Shown: positions 8,942 through 19,163 of the stretch, piece by piece
Layout of the letters: every line of letters starts with the position of its first letter
Position numbering within the stretch: the first letter of the stretch is position 1
From: Desulfamplus sp.
GTDB lineage: Bacteria > Desulfobacterota > Desulfobacteria > Desulfobacterales > Desulfobacteraceae
NCBI GenBank assembly: GCA_015231615.1
Contig: JADGBE010000007.1
Span: 24,711-88,710 of the forward strand
DNA length: 64,000 nt
Reading direction: 5' to 3'
Notes under the pieces: model-generated
What the model was told of the DNA's origin: nothing
The model's input: only the letters and a program-made list of their open reading frames with translations
The model's database searches: none
Translations under genes and position numbers: made by a program

Positions 8942-9640
8942 ATGAGAGCTTATAGAAAAAATAGAGACAAGTTTTTTAACATAATTAAGATGAAAGCTAT
9001 ATTTGCATTAGCTACGCTTACTCTTATTGTAAATAGCACAACGCTTTTTGCTGCTAACAGCACAGATGCAGAAAAAGATAAAATTTTGACCGCAATTGAG
9101 CAAAGATATTCAGGCAAGGAGTTTAGTGCCTCCTATGAACAAACATCAATTCTTAAAGCACTTGAGACCACAGAGACAGCTTCTGGAAAAGTATTTTTTA
9201 GCCACCCGGGCATGATGAGATGGGAATATACAGCCCCTGAAGTTCACCAGATAATCAGTGATGGCGTTAATCTTTGGATTTACAAGCCAGATGAAAAACA
9301 GGTAACTAAAGGAAGTGCTGAAAAATTCTTTAAAGAAGGTGCTGGTGGTGCTTTTTTATCTGATATTTCAACTATGAGAAAAAATTACAACATCTCAATT
9401 AATAGTGCTGACACATCTATAATTGAGATGACAATGATTCCTAAAAAGAAGAATCCTGATATTTCATCTATAGTTATTACAGTTGCAAAAGATAGTTATA
9501 ACATTAAAAAGGTAGTAACTTTTAATAGTTACGGTGATGCTACAGAGCTTCTTTTCAGCAATATCAACTTTATTGACCTTGATGATGCTCTCTTTGAGTT
9601 TTCAATACCCAATGGCGTAGATATTATTTATATGGATTAA
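8942..9640 (+). CDS. lolA: Outer-membrane lipoprotein carrier protein LolA
   Basis: LolA ferries lipoproteins across the periplasm from LolCDE to LolB. After a basic start a hydrophobic signal segment (about residues 17-37, ending FAAN) directs export. The mature part shows the LolA pattern: FSASYEQTS, GKVFFSHPGMMRWEYTAPE, DGVNLWIYKPDEKQV, and the closing LFEFSIPNGVD. GGGAG sits nine bases before the 8942 ATG; an internal Met at residue 17 would give a more usual signal peptide but lacks that site. The 232-residue length is normal. Confidence 0.88.
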   Translation: MRAYRKNRDKFFNIIKMKAIFALATLTLIVNSTTLFAANSTDAEKDKILTAIEQRYSGKEFSASYEQTSILKALETTETASGKVFFSHPGMMRWEYTAPEVHQIISDGVNLWIYKPDEKQVTKGSAEKFFKEGAGGAFLSDISTMRKNYNISINSADTSIIEMTMIPKKKNPDISSIVITVAKDSYNIKKVVTFNSYGDATELLFSNINFIDLDDALFEFSIPNGVDIIYMD

Positions 9641-9697
9641 TATATTTCGCTGGTTAAAAACTAAGTTTTTATTCTCCATAAAAAAGGAATCAACAAA

Positions 9698-11779
9698 TTG
9701 AAATATAACTCTCTTGATTATAAGACACTTACATTGGCAACCGCCATTGTATTTCTATTTTCTTTTTGTCTTTTTGTCTATTTTTATGAGAAATATGAAT
9801 ATAAAAAGGCTCGCTATCGCATAGAGCAACATGCTGTTGTTATCTCAAACTCTCTTTGGAATCTAAACCCGGAAGGTTCTAAAGAGTACCTCTCACTTGC
9901 TTGCAAATCCCACAACTACAAGATAATTACTGTAATTGACTCTAAAGGTAATCTTTTTGAAAGTGCTGAGGGATATGTAAAAGGTTGGGGTGAAAGATTC
10001 TTAACATTCATACACCTTATGCCCAAAATAAAACTTGAAGCTGATGTGAGCTATAATGATAAAAAAATAGGCGTGATCAAAGCTATTTGGAAATGTGATA
10101 CCATCTATTTAGAGCTGAATATTCTGTTGGCAATGATTCTAATCTACGCTATCTGCTATCTCAATATACGTTTAATTAGTGCAAACAGCTTGCTTGACAA
10201 TAGAGTTAAAGAACGGACAATGGAGTTATCAATTGTTAATGCTTCTTTACAAGTTGAGTTAGAAGAGCATCACAAGGCACGAGAAGCCCTTAAAAAAAGC
10301 GAAGAGCAGTACCGAGTTCTTATTGAGAATATACCAGACGCTCTTTATAGGACAGATGTTGAAGGAAAAATTCTTTTTATGTCCCGTTCATCTAAATCTA
10401 TCTCTGGTTATGCTGTCAAGGAGGTAATTGGTAAAAAAATAACAGACTTATTCTACATAAATCCTTATGAAAGAAACGATTTTATCTCTATGATTGAACA
10501 AAACGGTTATGTGAATAATTATGAAGAGAAGTTAAAAAGAAAAGATGGAACTATTTGGTGGGCTTCAACAAATGCCCATTTCTTTAAAGATGAAAATGGT
10601 AATGTCTTGGGTATTGAAGGTGTATTCAGAGATGTAACCGAGAAAAAAATGCTTGAAAGTCAACTTCGGCAGGCTCAAAAAATGGAATCTATCGGAACTT
10701 TGACAGGCGGTATTGCCCACGATTTTAACAATATTCTTAACATCATGCTTGGCAATGCTGAACTTGCTATGGAAGATATAGAGAAATACACTCCTGCATA
10801 TCATAAAATCGAAGCTATTAAAGCTGCTGGGCAAAAAGCATCAAGTATTGTTAAACAACTTCTAAGTTTTAGTCGTAAAACAGAGATGGAGCTTAAACCG
10901 ATAAATATAACTCCAATTGTAAGAGAATCTATTCAGCTATTAAGGGCAACTATACCTTCAAACATAGAGATTAATGGAAATATCCAGCCAGATATTAACG
11001 ACACAATTCTTGGAAATTCTACCCAGATTCATCAGATTATCATAAATCTTTGTGTTAACGCATCTCATGCAATGGAAAAGATGGAAGAGGGCAAGATTGA
11101 TATTAGTGTAGAAAATATCGTAGTTGATAAATCTGAAAACCTAAAGATAACAGTAACTGATAGTGGGATAGGAATTGCTCCTGAGATAATAGATAAAATC
11201 TTTGACCCATACTTTACAACAAAACCAGTTGATAAAGGGACAGGTATGGGACTTGCGGTGGTTCACGGAATTGTTAAAAACCATAACGGAGTTATCAAGG
11301 CTCATAGTAAACCATCAAATGGTACAACCTTTACCATCTTATTTCCTCTTCATGGACAAAAATCTACGGTTGATGATAACACAGAAGCCTTGCAAGAGAA
11401 CTTATATCATGGAACAGAGAGGATACTTCTTGTTGATGATGATGAATTTATTGTTGATATGACCAATGAGATGCTTGAAAGGCTTGGATATAAAGTTGAG
11501 AGTAAAGGCGACCCTGAAGAGGCTCTTGAGCTTTTTATGGCTAACCCATCTGCTTTTGATCTTATAATTACTGATATGACAATGCCAAATATGACGGGGG
11601 CAAAACTTGCCCAAAAAGTTAAGCAAATAAGAGCTGATATTCCAATTATTGTGTCAAGTGGTTATACTTCTGAATTGAACGAAGAGAAGGCAAGAGAGAC
11701 GGGTATTGCAGCCTATTTGATGAAACCTGTTTCTATGCAAGAGCTTGGGCAGACGATCAGGGATGTGCTGGACAAGTAA
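9698..11779 (+). CDS. Hybrid sensor histidine kinase (PAS-HisKA-HATPase-REC)
   Basis: This membrane sensor kinase has a fused receiver. An N-terminal TM helix (about 9-29) and a second near 143-163 enclose a periplasmic sensor of about 110 residues. A coiled coil and a PAS domain (about 203-315) follow. The kinase core has the phosphoacceptor helix GTLTGGIAHDFNNIL, N box CVNASHAM, G1 TDSGIGI and G2 GTGMGLAVVHGI. A receiver (about 575-690) ends the protein with LLVDDDEF, phosphoacceptor LIITDMTMPN and LMKPVS. Translation starts at TTG with AAAAAGGA nine bases upstream. It precedes a TonB receptor operon and may respond to the same cue. Confidence 0.9.
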   Translation: MKYNSLDYKTLTLATAIVFLFSFCLFVYFYEKYEYKKARYRIEQHAVVISNSLWNLNPEGSKEYLSLACKSHNYKIITVIDSKGNLFESAEGYVKGWGERFLTFIHLMPKIKLEADVSYNDKKIGVIKAIWKCDTIYLELNILLAMILIYAICYLNIRLISANSLLDNRVKERTMELSIVNASLQVELEEHHKAREALKKSEEQYRVLIENIPDALYRTDVEGKILFMSRSSKSISGYAVKEVIGKKITDLFYINPYERNDFISMIEQNGYVNNYEEKLKRKDGTIWWASTNAHFFKDENGNVLGIEGVFRDVTEKKMLESQLRQAQKMESIGTLTGGIAHDFNNILNIMLGNAELAMEDIEKYTPAYHKIEAIKAAGQKASSIVKQLLSFSRKTEMELKPINITPIVRESIQLLRATIPSNIEINGNIQPDINDTILGNSTQIHQIIINLCVNASHAMEKMEEGKIDISVENIVVDKSENLKITVTDSGIGIAPEIIDKIFDPYFTTKPVDKGTGMGLAVVHGIVKNHNGVIKAHSKPSNGTTFTILFPLHGQKSTVDDNTEALQENLYHGTERILLVDDDEFIVDMTNEMLERLGYKVESKGDPEEALELFMANPSAFDLIITDMTMPNMTGAKLAQKVKQIRADIPIIVSSGYTSELNEEKARETGIAAYLMKPVSMQELGQTIRDVLDK

Positions 11780-11831
11780 GATAAATTAAGATTGAGATTT
11801 GGTTTAAAATTGTAGTTAAGATTTTTTTTTA

Positions 11832-11864
11832 AGGTTTGACAACTTTTAAAAAGTTGTCAAACCT
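11832..11864. repeat. 33-bp palindrome before the TonB receptor
   Basis: Perfect 16-base arms, AGGTTTGACAACTTTT and its complement, flank one central A. It ends 15 bases before the receptor start, so it could act as a hairpin in the leader or as an operator. Its resemblance to 6959-6991 argues for a repeat family. Confidence 0.6.
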
Positions 11865-11879
11865 CAGCTTGGTGAATTT

Positions 11880-14171
11880 ATGATGCTTTATTATGATTCT
11901 TTAAAAAATTTGTTTTTCAATATTGCTCTAATTATCGCCTTTCTTTTGTATCCGATATTCAGCATAGCAGAATCATCAAAGCCCAGAAGCTCTGTTGAAG
12001 CTCTTGCTGATTTGAGTATAGAGCAGTTAATGTCAATTGAGGTAAGCTCCACAACTTTCTTTGATACTCCTCCTGAAAAAGCCCCGGGTTCAATCTATCT
12101 TATTTCACAAGAAAAAATGGAAAATTCCTATTCATCAAGTATCTCTGATTTTCTTGAGTATTATGTTCCGGGTGTAAATATCTCAAGGGCTTATAGTGCT
12201 GGCTCTCTCTATTCTGCAAGGGGCATTGCATCTCCATCTAACTCTACCACTCTTTTTATGGTAAATGGCACAAACATGAATGTAAGCAGTGGAACAGGAA
12301 TCAACACAAACCTTAATCTTCCACTTCTTGGCGATGTTGAACGTATAGAGGTTTTAAAAGGTCCATGTTCAATTATTCATGGTAGCGGCTCTATAAATGG
12401 GTTTATAAACGTAATTCAAAAAAACGGCAGAGATAATCAGGGCGGATTTATTAACACAGAGGCTGGCTTAAACGATGGGCTTATCAAAACAGAGACTGGT
12501 TATGGCGTATCATCTTCAGAGTATGGCGATACTTTTATTTATGCTGGTGCTGTAAAATCAGATGGAATTAGTGACTCTGGAAACAGTAGCTCTACTAACC
12601 AAAGCAGCATAAATGATAATTATTTTCCTAATATAAACAGCCGTTTCTCTTTAAATTGGGAAAAAGATAATTTTCATTTAATTACCTTTTTTCAAAACGA
12701 AGAGGTTGAATCTACATTACCTTGGAGACCCTTCAAAAAAGAATCAACTACCACTACTACTAATAATATTTCTACCAACAAAATCAGTGATACCACGACC
12801 ACTACTACTAATAATAATAAGAAATCGTCAGATTTTTCTAAGAAACATGTTGGTATGAAAACTATGGCCATACTTCCACAGTTAAATCTTGACCTTACTG
12901 ACACTGAAAAGTTGACCATAGAACTACCTATCCAATATTTTGAGTATGACCCAGCATACTTCTCTTCAGAGACATTTGATCTTGATTCAGAAATTCAACT
13001 AAAATCCAATTTAATATTTAAAACTACCAAATTTTCAAACCATCGGATAGCTCTTGGAGGATCAACCTGTTTTAAGCAGTTTGATTCTGACCGTGTTTCA
13101 CTCTATATTCCATTAATATCTACAGAAGACGGTGATTTTATGGTTGATACAAAAGCCGAGCTAAAGTGGTTTGAAACATCTCTATTTTTTGAAGATAACT
13201 ATCAGTTGACAAAAAATTTAACACTCTTTGCAGGTCTTAGATATGATGCGATTTACAATTTCTCAAATAGTTTTAAAAATGTTGAAGGTTTTACTCTAAA
13301 TTATGATGGAGAAACATATTATATTCCATCTGGCTCAGAGCTTAATGTAGATGTAGATGTAGATGGTTATGCCTTAATACCAAGATGTGGAATTACATAC
13401 AATATTGATGAACATAAGATAATTAAATTTGTATATCAAGAGGGATACCACAACTCTGATTATATTACGATAATGAAATATCTAAATTCATTTAGCGGTG
13501 GCACATCTACCGTTTCAGAAGAGGTAGATAGTTATGAGTTAAGTTATTATCAAGATTTTATGAATCGCAAATTTCAATTTAATTTAAACATTTACAGCAA
13601 CATATTTGATAACACATTATTTATACTAATGGATGAAGATAAAGATGGATTTGTTGATAGCCAAATTACCGATGAGTTTATATCTTCAGGCTTTGAAGTA
13701 TCTTTAACTTATAACCCTGCAAACGATACAACTATGGAGGTCTCCTACTCTTTTTCACAGCCATATAATATGAATGATGATACTAAGGTTAATCCCCATC
13801 TTGTAGATAAAACAGGTGATCTCTGGAAAGCATTTCCTGAACATACAGTCAAAGCAAATATAACTAAATCATTTATTAACGAAAAATTAGATATTTCCTT
13901 GGGATGTCTTTTCAATACAGGTATCAATACTGTTAGTAATGATTTTATTCAGGACGAGAACTTCTCAACAGATATGTTTAACAATGACAGATTTGTCTTC
14001 AACATAGGTGCAAGATACCATTTAACGAGCAACTGTTCCATAACCGTTAAAGGAGAAAACATCTTTGATAATGATGTGCCAGCCGCAGGATACTACTATA
14101 ATCTTCAAAACTCTGAAAATATCTCCTTAGAACACCCAACCTACTATATTGGCTTGAATTGGAAATTCTGA
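11880..14171 (+). CDS. TonB-dependent outer-membrane receptor
   Basis: This protein is likely to import a siderophore, vitamin or other scarce ligand, powered by TonB. A signal peptide (about 1-32, ending SIAES) precedes a plug domain with LADLSIEQLMSIEVSS, the TPEKAPGSIYLIS-like segment and VERIEVLKGPCSIIHGSGSINGFINVI. The barrel ends with an aromatic residue (LNWKF), as outer-membrane barrels do. Two Thr/Asn runs (about 288-310) encoded by ACT/AAT repeats sit in one predicted loop. The plug's LSIEQLMSIEV form is common in receptors paired with YfiR-like proteins and kinases, as here. Ligand unknown. Confidence 0.9.
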   Translation: MMLYYDSLKNLFFNIALIIAFLLYPIFSIAESSKPRSSVEALADLSIEQLMSIEVSSTTFFDTPPEKAPGSIYLISQEKMENSYSSSISDFLEYYVPGVNISRAYSAGSLYSARGIASPSNSTTLFMVNGTNMNVSSGTGINTNLNLPLLGDVERIEVLKGPCSIIHGSGSINGFINVIQKNGRDNQGGFINTEAGLNDGLIKTETGYGVSSSEYGDTFIYAGAVKSDGISDSGNSSSTNQSSINDNYFPNINSRFSLNWEKDNFHLITFFQNEEVESTLPWRPFKKESTTTTTNNISTNKISDTTTTTTNNNKKSSDFSKKHVGMKTMAILPQLNLDLTDTEKLTIELPIQYFEYDPAYFSSETFDLDSEIQLKSNLIFKTTKFSNHRIALGGSTCFKQFDSDRVSLYIPLISTEDGDFMVDTKAELKWFETSLFFEDNYQLTKNLTLFAGLRYDAIYNFSNSFKNVEGFTLNYDGETYYIPSGSELNVDVDVDGYALIPRCGITYNIDEHKIIKFVYQEGYHNSDYITIMKYLNSFSGGTSTVSEEVDSYELSYYQDFMNRKFQFNLNIYSNIFDNTLFILMDEDKDGFVDSQITDEFISSGFEVSLTYNPANDTTMEVSYSFSQPYNMNDDTKVNPHLVDKTGDLWKAFPEHTVKANITKSFINEKLDISLGCLFNTGINTVSNDFIQDENFSTDMFNNDRFVFNIGARYHLTSNCSITVKGENIFDNDVPAAGYYYNLQNSENISLEHPTYYIGLNWKF

Positions 14172-14989
14172 TGATGATTTTGCTCAGAAAATTTAAAAAT
14201 AAATCGAAATTCCTAAACAAAAATATAACAGTAATTCTGTTTATTGTTTTGAATGCGTTTTTATATACAATGTTTTTGCCATTTTATATAACTTTAGCAA
14301 AAGCTCAAGAGCCTTCAAAACAAGAGATTCAAGCTGCAATGATAATCAAATTTACTGACTTTATTGAGTGGAGTTCTGACTCTTTTGATAAAACTTCAAA
14401 TAATTTTACAATCGCTATTTTGGGAAAAAATGAGTATCAAGGTCTTTTTGAACCATTCATAGATCGTCTATTTTACGGAAAACAACTTAAAATTATCCAC
14501 TATCCAGCTATTGAAAATATTTACACAGATATTTACACTATTGGAAAAATTCAAATCTTAATCGTCAGCTCTTCGGAGAAAAAAGAGATAAAACCTCTGC
14601 TTGATAAACTTAAAGGCAAACCCATTCTCACTATTGGTGATTTTCAAGGATTTGCTCAAAATGGAGGAATAATCAATTTTTTCAAAAAAGCTAACAACAA
14701 AATAGGATTTGAAATCAACATGGAATCAAAAGAGTTGTCAGGTATAAAAATTAGTTCACATCTTCTTAAATTGGCTAAAATTATAAACTCTTCTGAAGTT
14801 AAATTTCAAAAAGACGGTAACCCTGAAAAAACCGAAAAATCTGAAAATAGCTACAAACCTCAAAGCAATGATAATGGGATAACAAACATTGGCAAGGGAA
14901 TAAAAAAGATTGGAGAAGGAATTAAGAGCATTGGAAAGGAAGTAAAACAGATAGGGCAGGAGCTAAATAAAAAAGGGGGAAAATTATGA
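14171..14989 (+). CDS. YfiR-like (DUF4154) periplasmic protein
   Basis: YfiR-type proteins are periplasmic and in Pseudomonas repress a membrane cyclase; many homologues sit beside sensor kinases and TonB receptors. An N-terminal signal segment ends LAKAQE. The family core follows: [16 protein letters not shown], a Rossmann-like body with IAILGKNEY, and the closing [27 protein letters not shown]. The C-terminus adds a Lys/Gly-rich amphipathic repeat ([19 protein letters not shown]). The start ATG overlaps the receptor stop (TGATG), and its own stop overlaps the next kinase start (ATGA), so the three genes are translationally coupled. Confidence 0.85.
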   Translation: MMILLRKFKNKSKFLNKNITVILFIVLNAFLYTMFLPFYITLAKAQEPSKQEIQAAMIIKFTDFIEWSSDSFDKTSNNFTIAILGKNEYQGLFEPFIDRLFYGKQLKIIHYPAIENIYTDIYTIGKIQILIVSSSEKKEIKPLLDKLKGKPILTIGDFQGFAQNGGIINFFKKANNKIGFEINMESKELSGIKISSHLLKLAKIINSSEVKFQKDGNPEKTEKSENSYKPQSNDNGITNIGKGIKKIGEGIKSIGKEVKQIGQELNKKGGKL

Positions 14990-17460
14990 ATCTATTTAAG
15001 AGAAACCAAACAGTTTCAGCTCAATGCACAGTTTCCCCTAAAAAAAAATCTGACTGGGAAATCTCTATTGATTGCGGTATGTCAGACAATAAACACAACA
15101 ATTGCTGCGTTAACCCATTAGAAGCTATGCGTATGCACAAACGACTTTTTCATCTTTTCTTGTCAAAGCAGAGCCTTAAAAGCAAAATGTTTATGATGAT
15201 TTTTGTAAGCAATGTAGCAGCACTTATTTTTGCTGGCTCTTTTTTTGTTATCAATGACCTTCAAATAATGAAATCAACAATCAATTACGTAGCCTCATCT
15301 CTTACTACCTTAGTTGAGACACACATTGAAGCCCCGCTCTATTTTAACGATCCAGAGGCAGCAGAAGAGACTTTAAGCTCTTTAAAGGAGAACAACGATA
15401 TTCTTGCAGCAGGTGTTTACAATGATAAAGGTGAACTCTTTGCATCTTATATATTAGATAACTCAAATGCTAATAAAAATAATCTTATTAGCATTGATGA
15501 TCTAAAAAATAAAAAACTCTTGCCTGATGGTTTAAACCATTGTGCTGAATATATTGAATCCCATAAAACCATTATGTTTAATGGAAACGGGCTTGGACAC
15601 CTTTTGATTATTGCTGGTACAAGCAAAATCATGAATTTAGTTATTTGGTATGTTGGTTATAATATTTTTATTCTTCTTGCAGCAGGACTTCTTGTCTATC
15701 TTATCTCCTCAAGATTTATGAAAGTTCTGGCTGCCCCAGTCAAAACCTTAACTAATGCTGTTCAATTAATATCAAAGGAGAAGAACTACTCTCTTAGAGT
15801 GCCATGCTATGCTAACTCCTATGATGAGATACATTATATGATTCAAGCATTTAACCAGATGATAAGCGAAATTCAGGTAAGAGATTTTGAGCTTGAAAAT
15901 CACAAGACAATTTTAGAAGAGAAAGTTCAAGAGAGAACAAGAAGGCTTCAAGATTTAAACCATGAGCTTATGGTCTCTAAAGAGAAGGCAGAAGTTGCCA
16001 ATAAAGCAAAAAGTGCATTTCTTGCAAGCATGAGCCACGAGCTTAGAACCCCTTTAAACGGTATTCTTGGTTATACGCAAATAATGGAGAGAAACGGTAA
16101 TCTTCAGGAAAAAGAGCTAAAGCAACTTAGGATAATTAGCCAAAGCGGCGAGCATCTTCTTATGATGATTAACGATATTTTGGATTTATCAAAGATTGAA
16201 GCTGGAAAGATGGAGATAAATCCCGTTGAATTTTCTCTCGCAGGACTTTTAGAGGCAACTTCTGCAATTACACGCATTAAGGCAACAAAGAAAGATATAA
16301 AATTTAGGCTTAAAGTATCTGAAAACTTACCAAAATGGGTTATTGGCGATGAGGTAAGAATTCGTCAGGTGTTGTTTAATATTTTGGATAATGCAGTTAA
16401 ATTTACAAAAGAAGGAGTGGTTGAATATATTGTTGAGCATGACATTGATGCTCCAAAAGGTTCAACTGGCTGGATTCGGTTTTCAATCAAAGATTCAGGA
16501 GCAGGGATTGATGAGAGTGATTTAGAAAAGATATTTTATCCTTTTGAACAGGCTGGAAATCCAAATGACACTGCTCAAGGCACAGGGCTTGGGCTTGCAA
16601 TATCACAACGCCTTGTAAGATTGATGGGAAGCGATCTTGTTGTAAAATCAAAATTAGAAGAGGGTAGCATTTTTACCTTTTCAATAAACCTTCCAGAGAC
16701 AAGCGGAATGGAGATAAAACTTGAATCTGACAAACATATTGTTGGCATTGCCAATAAAAATTTTCATATTCTTGTTGCAGATGACAACTTTAATAATAGA
16801 GAACTTTTAAGGGACGCCTTAGAACCTCTCGGATTTCATGTCCATATGGCAGATAATGGAAAAGAGTGTATCCAAAAGGCACTTGAAAACAAACCTGATG
16901 TTATTTTAATGGATTTGATGATGCCAAAGATGAACGGGTTTGAGGCGGTCGAACTTATCAGGCGAAATCCTGCTTTAAAGGGAATTCTTATTATAGCAAT
17001 CTCTGCAAGTGTTGTTAATGAGTCAAGAGAAAAGAGCCTTCGTGCTGGTTGTGATGAATTTCTTACCAAACCCGTGAGTCTTAATTCGCTTTTTACTGTA
17101 ATTTCAAAATATAGAGAGATTGATTGGATATATCAAGACGAGGAAAATAGCGAATTAAATAAGCCTCTTGCTGGAGAAACTGAAACTATTTCTGAAGATA
17201 AATTAGCTTTAGAAGATATAAGAGATTCAACAGGATTTTCTTCTGAGGAGAAACGCTACATTGCTCAAAATATAGGAAAACTTGATGAACTTTTAGAAGT
17301 TGCAAGACAGGGTGATGTTGCTGGTATTCAAGAGTGGGTTCAAGCTGTTTCAGCAAACGATGCTGTTGCTTTACGATTTAAAAACATAATCAACGAATTT
17401 GCCGAGAACTTTATGATTGATGAGGTTGTTACGCTGGTTGAAAAAATTATTGCATCGTAG
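14986..17460 (+). CDS. Hybrid sensor histidine kinase with CHASE8-like sensor
   Basis: This kinase is coupled to the YfiR-like gene. A Cys-containing cytoplasmic head (C14, C30, CC near 40) precedes a TM helix at about 65-87, a periplasmic CHASE8-like sensor ([17 protein letters not shown]), a second TM near 215-235 and a HAMP linker. The kinase core shows [36 protein letters not shown] and [10 protein letters not shown]. The receiver follows with LVADDN, phosphoacceptor [13 protein letters not shown] and FLTKPVS. About 110 further residues after the receiver are helical and unassigned. By its neighbours it probably senses the YfiR-like protein or the ligand taken up by the receptor. Confidence 0.9.
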   Translation: MNLFKRNQTVSAQCTVSPKKKSDWEISIDCGMSDNKHNNCCVNPLEAMRMHKRLFHLFLSKQSLKSKMFMMIFVSNVAALIFAGSFFVINDLQIMKSTINYVASSLTTLVETHIEAPLYFNDPEAAEETLSSLKENNDILAAGVYNDKGELFASYILDNSNANKNNLISIDDLKNKKLLPDGLNHCAEYIESHKTIMFNGNGLGHLLIIAGTSKIMNLVIWYVGYNIFILLAAGLLVYLISSRFMKVLAAPVKTLTNAVQLISKEKNYSLRVPCYANSYDEIHYMIQAFNQMISEIQVRDFELENHKTILEEKVQERTRRLQDLNHELMVSKEKAEVANKAKSAFLASMSHELRTPLNGILGYTQIMERNGNLQEKELKQLRIISQSGEHLLMMINDILDLSKIEAGKMEINPVEFSLAGLLEATSAITRIKATKKDIKFRLKVSENLPKWVIGDEVRIRQVLFNILDNAVKFTKEGVVEYIVEHDIDAPKGSTGWIRFSIKDSGAGIDESDLEKIFYPFEQAGNPNDTAQGTGLGLAISQRLVRLMGSDLVVKSKLEEGSIFTFSINLPETSGMEIKLESDKHIVGIANKNFHILVADDNFNNRELLRDALEPLGFHVHMADNGKECIQKALENKPDVILMDLMMPKMNGFEAVELIRRNPALKGILIIAISASVVNESREKSLRAGCDEFLTKPVSLNSLFTVISKYREIDWIYQDEENSELNKPLAGETETISEDKLALEDIRDSTGFSSEEKRYIAQNIGKLDELLEVARQGDVAGIQEWVQAVSANDAVALRFKNIINEFAENFMIDEVVTLVEKIIAS

Positions 17461-17471
17461 ATTATATTAAA

Positions 17472-17499
17472 AGTAGAGACGCCGGCCGGCGTCTCTACT
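17472..17499. repeat. 28-bp palindrome, GTAGAGACG family (copy 1)
   Basis: A perfect palindrome with half-site AGTAGAGACGCCGG lies between two convergent genes. The outer arm AGTAGAGACGC is identical to that at 21382-21411 while the core differs, the hallmark of a dispersed palindrome family. It may also serve as a bidirectional terminator. Confidence 0.75.
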
Positions 17500-17564
17500 C
17501 GTAAATATTGATTATTTATATTTTCACAAATCATTTAGGAGAGCTATATCTTGATAGACAACGC

Positions 17565-18356
17565 TCAATTAGCATTCAAAATTTTATCCCTTTCTCCTGA
17601 AAGTATCATTTTAAAGAGTTCAGAATCAAATTTCTGCATAAAATCCATGTGGAAAGGATATAGTCCGCTTTCGATGGCTTTTTTAGAGTAACCGATATAA
17701 ACATCATTCTTTGATATTTGAATTCCAATTTTTGGTTCACCCCATTCAGACTTATATTCCCCGTTTTTAACTAACTTATGGTATTCTGAATTGAAAGTTG
17801 TCTGTTCCATAATCATACAATCAAATCTTTTTCCCCCTAACTTCATAATTTGAGTTGTAATCCCTTTAGCCTCATCCAGCGTAATTGTATTATTTTTAAC
17901 CATTTCATCAAATTTTGGACCACCCCATCCACTGTAACCCATCGGTCGTCCGATTTTTAACCCTTTATAATCATCAGGCCAAACCTTCCTGTCCTTCATA
18001 GACTCATCCTTAAGATAATAAACATTAAGAATGTCACTCGCAAAAGGTAAAGAATATGGATAAAGATACGGCCAGTCATGTCCATGAAAGTATGCTGTTG
18101 CAAGTCCAAAGCCTTTGCCGTCTTCCATCATCTTTTTACCTCTCTGCCAAGGTATTGGTTTAATCGCGACATCGTATTCCGGCATTTTATCAAAAACGGC
18201 TTTAATAATATTGACGTAGATACCTTTTGCCTCCTTGTTTTCTTCATAAGAAAACGGCGGGTTGGCATCATCTGTAAGAATTTCAACTTTTATAGGTTCT
18301 GCATATACATTACATGTAAAAATAAATACAAATAAAGAAAGAAGCCAACTTTTCAT
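17565..18356 (-). CDS. Periplasmic solute-binding protein (SBP_bac_3-like)
   Basis: A signal peptide (about 1-19, cleaved near VYAEP) precedes a class 3 solute-binding fold: VEILTDDANPPFSYEEN, an AKGIYVNIIKAVFDKM helix and IKPIPWQRGKKMMEDGKG. No permease or ATPase gene adjoins it, so it may feed a distant transporter or act as a sensor partner. It has a good GGAGA site before the ATG. The 263-residue length is normal. The ligand cannot be read from the sequence, though many orphan members bind amino acids or aromatic compounds. Confidence 0.75.
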   Translation of the reverse strand: MKSWLLSLFVFIFTCNVYAEPIKVEILTDDANPPFSYEENKEAKGIYVNIIKAVFDKMPEYDVAIKPIPWQRGKKMMEDGKGFGLATAYFHGHDWPYLYPYSLPFASDILNVYYLKDESMKDRKVWPDDYKGLKIGRPMGYSGWGGPKFDEMVKNNTITLDEAKGITTQIMKLGGKRFDCMIMEQTTFNSEYHKLVKNGEYKSEWGEPKIGIQISKNDVYIGYSKKAIESGLYPFHMDFMQKFDSELFKMILSGERDKILNAN

Positions 18357-18507
18357 AATGATTCTCCATAAATTAAATTATAAACTGTTAATCTTATTGA
18401 TTGTCAGAACTTGATAGTAGAAAATTCAGATAGCCAAACATGACATAGACCTCCATTCAGCTTCTGATATTCCTACTGTTGTACTCTACAACTAAATATA
18501 TTAGAGT

Positions 18508-18566
18508 TCCTGCAAAACTGGGATTTACCCATTGATTTTATTGGATAAAAAATGAATTTTGCAGGA
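18508..18566. repeat. 59-bp MITE-like repeat, TCCTGCAAAA ends (copy 2)
   Basis: This unit has the same length and ends as the 2190-2248 copy but the opposite orientation. The conserved flank ATTAGAGT precedes it. It lies in the 312-base gap upstream of the solute-binding protein, which otherwise holds only two hairpins. Confidence 0.7.
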
Positions 18567-18580
18567 GGTCAATTCATAAG

Positions 18581-18628
18581 AATGGCTTACATCCCCTATC
18601 CCTTTAGGGTAGGGGATGTAAGCCATTA
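18581..18628. terminator. Hairpin downstream of queD-like gene
   Basis: Perfect 18-base arms, AATGGCTTACATCCCCTA with its complement, enclose a smaller CCCTTTAGGG stem. It lies about 40 bases past the stop of the minus-strand queD-like gene and probably ends it; there is no long T run. Confidence 0.55.
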
Positions 18629-18641
18629 AAGACTATTGAAG

Positions 18642-18664
18642 CCACTACCCTTTTAGGGTAGTGG
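18642..18664. terminator. Second hairpin beside queD-like stop
   Basis: Ten-base arms CCACTACCCT and AGGGTAGTGG around TTT lie five bases from the stop codon. Its CCCTTTTAGGG core echoes the neighbouring hairpin, so the two may be related repeat units. Confidence 0.5.
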
Positions 18665-18668
18665 TAGT

Positions 18669-19163
18669 TCACTTAAATTCTTTTGTTGCTGCATTCATAG
18701 AAGATGAGCGGAAGGTAATTTTTTTGATTGGCATCTTGTCTTTAAGAAGTTCGTAGAAAAGCTCGCAAAGATTCTCGCAAGTAGAAACTTTCTTGGTTAC
18801 AACTACTCTATATTCGGGATATGACCAAGCAAGCGGGTGATCTATCTTCTTGAGAGGAACGCAATGCTCCGGGTTGTTATTGATGCCTTCCTTTTTGTAT
18901 ACAGCAAGAACCGCTTCAAGAAGCGGGTCGCCTTCCTGAAACAATGTGGCGTGATGGAAATGATCACAAACTTCCCATGCTTTCTTGAACCCCTCTTTAC
19001 AGGCATGTGCAAATCCAGTCACAGGGTCTACAGTATCTTCAAGTTCGATTTCTAAAAGACCTGAATGCCCATGAAGGTGCTTTGCTTCTCTCGGCCAATT
19101 CATAAACCTGTGAGCATACTGGAAATCCAGTTTTACGATTGATGTGTACTTGTCGTTTGACAT
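18669..19163 (-). CDS. QueD/6-pyruvoyl-tetrahydropterin synthase family protein
   Basis: The family converts dihydroneopterin triphosphate in queuosine or pterin synthesis. The zinc ligands are visible: the histidine in FQYAHRF and the two of HLHGHSG. The catalytic cysteine that sits four residues before HGH in QueD (CxxLHGH) is alanine here (AKHLHGH). The fold segments CENLCELFYELLKD and ITFRSSSMNAATKEF match the family end. At 164 residues it is longer than QueD (about 120). A strong AAGGAG precedes the ATG. It may be a divergent homologue with altered chemistry, so I do not assign queD. Confidence 0.75.
   Translation of the reverse strand: MSNDKYTSIVKLDFQYAHRFMNWPREAKHLHGHSGLLEIELEDTVDPVTGFAHACKEGFKKAWEVCDHFHHATLFQEGDPLLEAVLAVYKKEGINNNPEHCVPLKKIDHPLAWSYPEYRVVVTKKVSTCENLCELFYELLKDKMPIKKITFRSSSMNAATKEFK

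Noticed and set aside
12692..12919. Minus-strand frame in the TonB receptor gene
   Set aside because: It is the antisense of the ACT/AAT repeat that encodes the Thr/Asn loop of the receptor.
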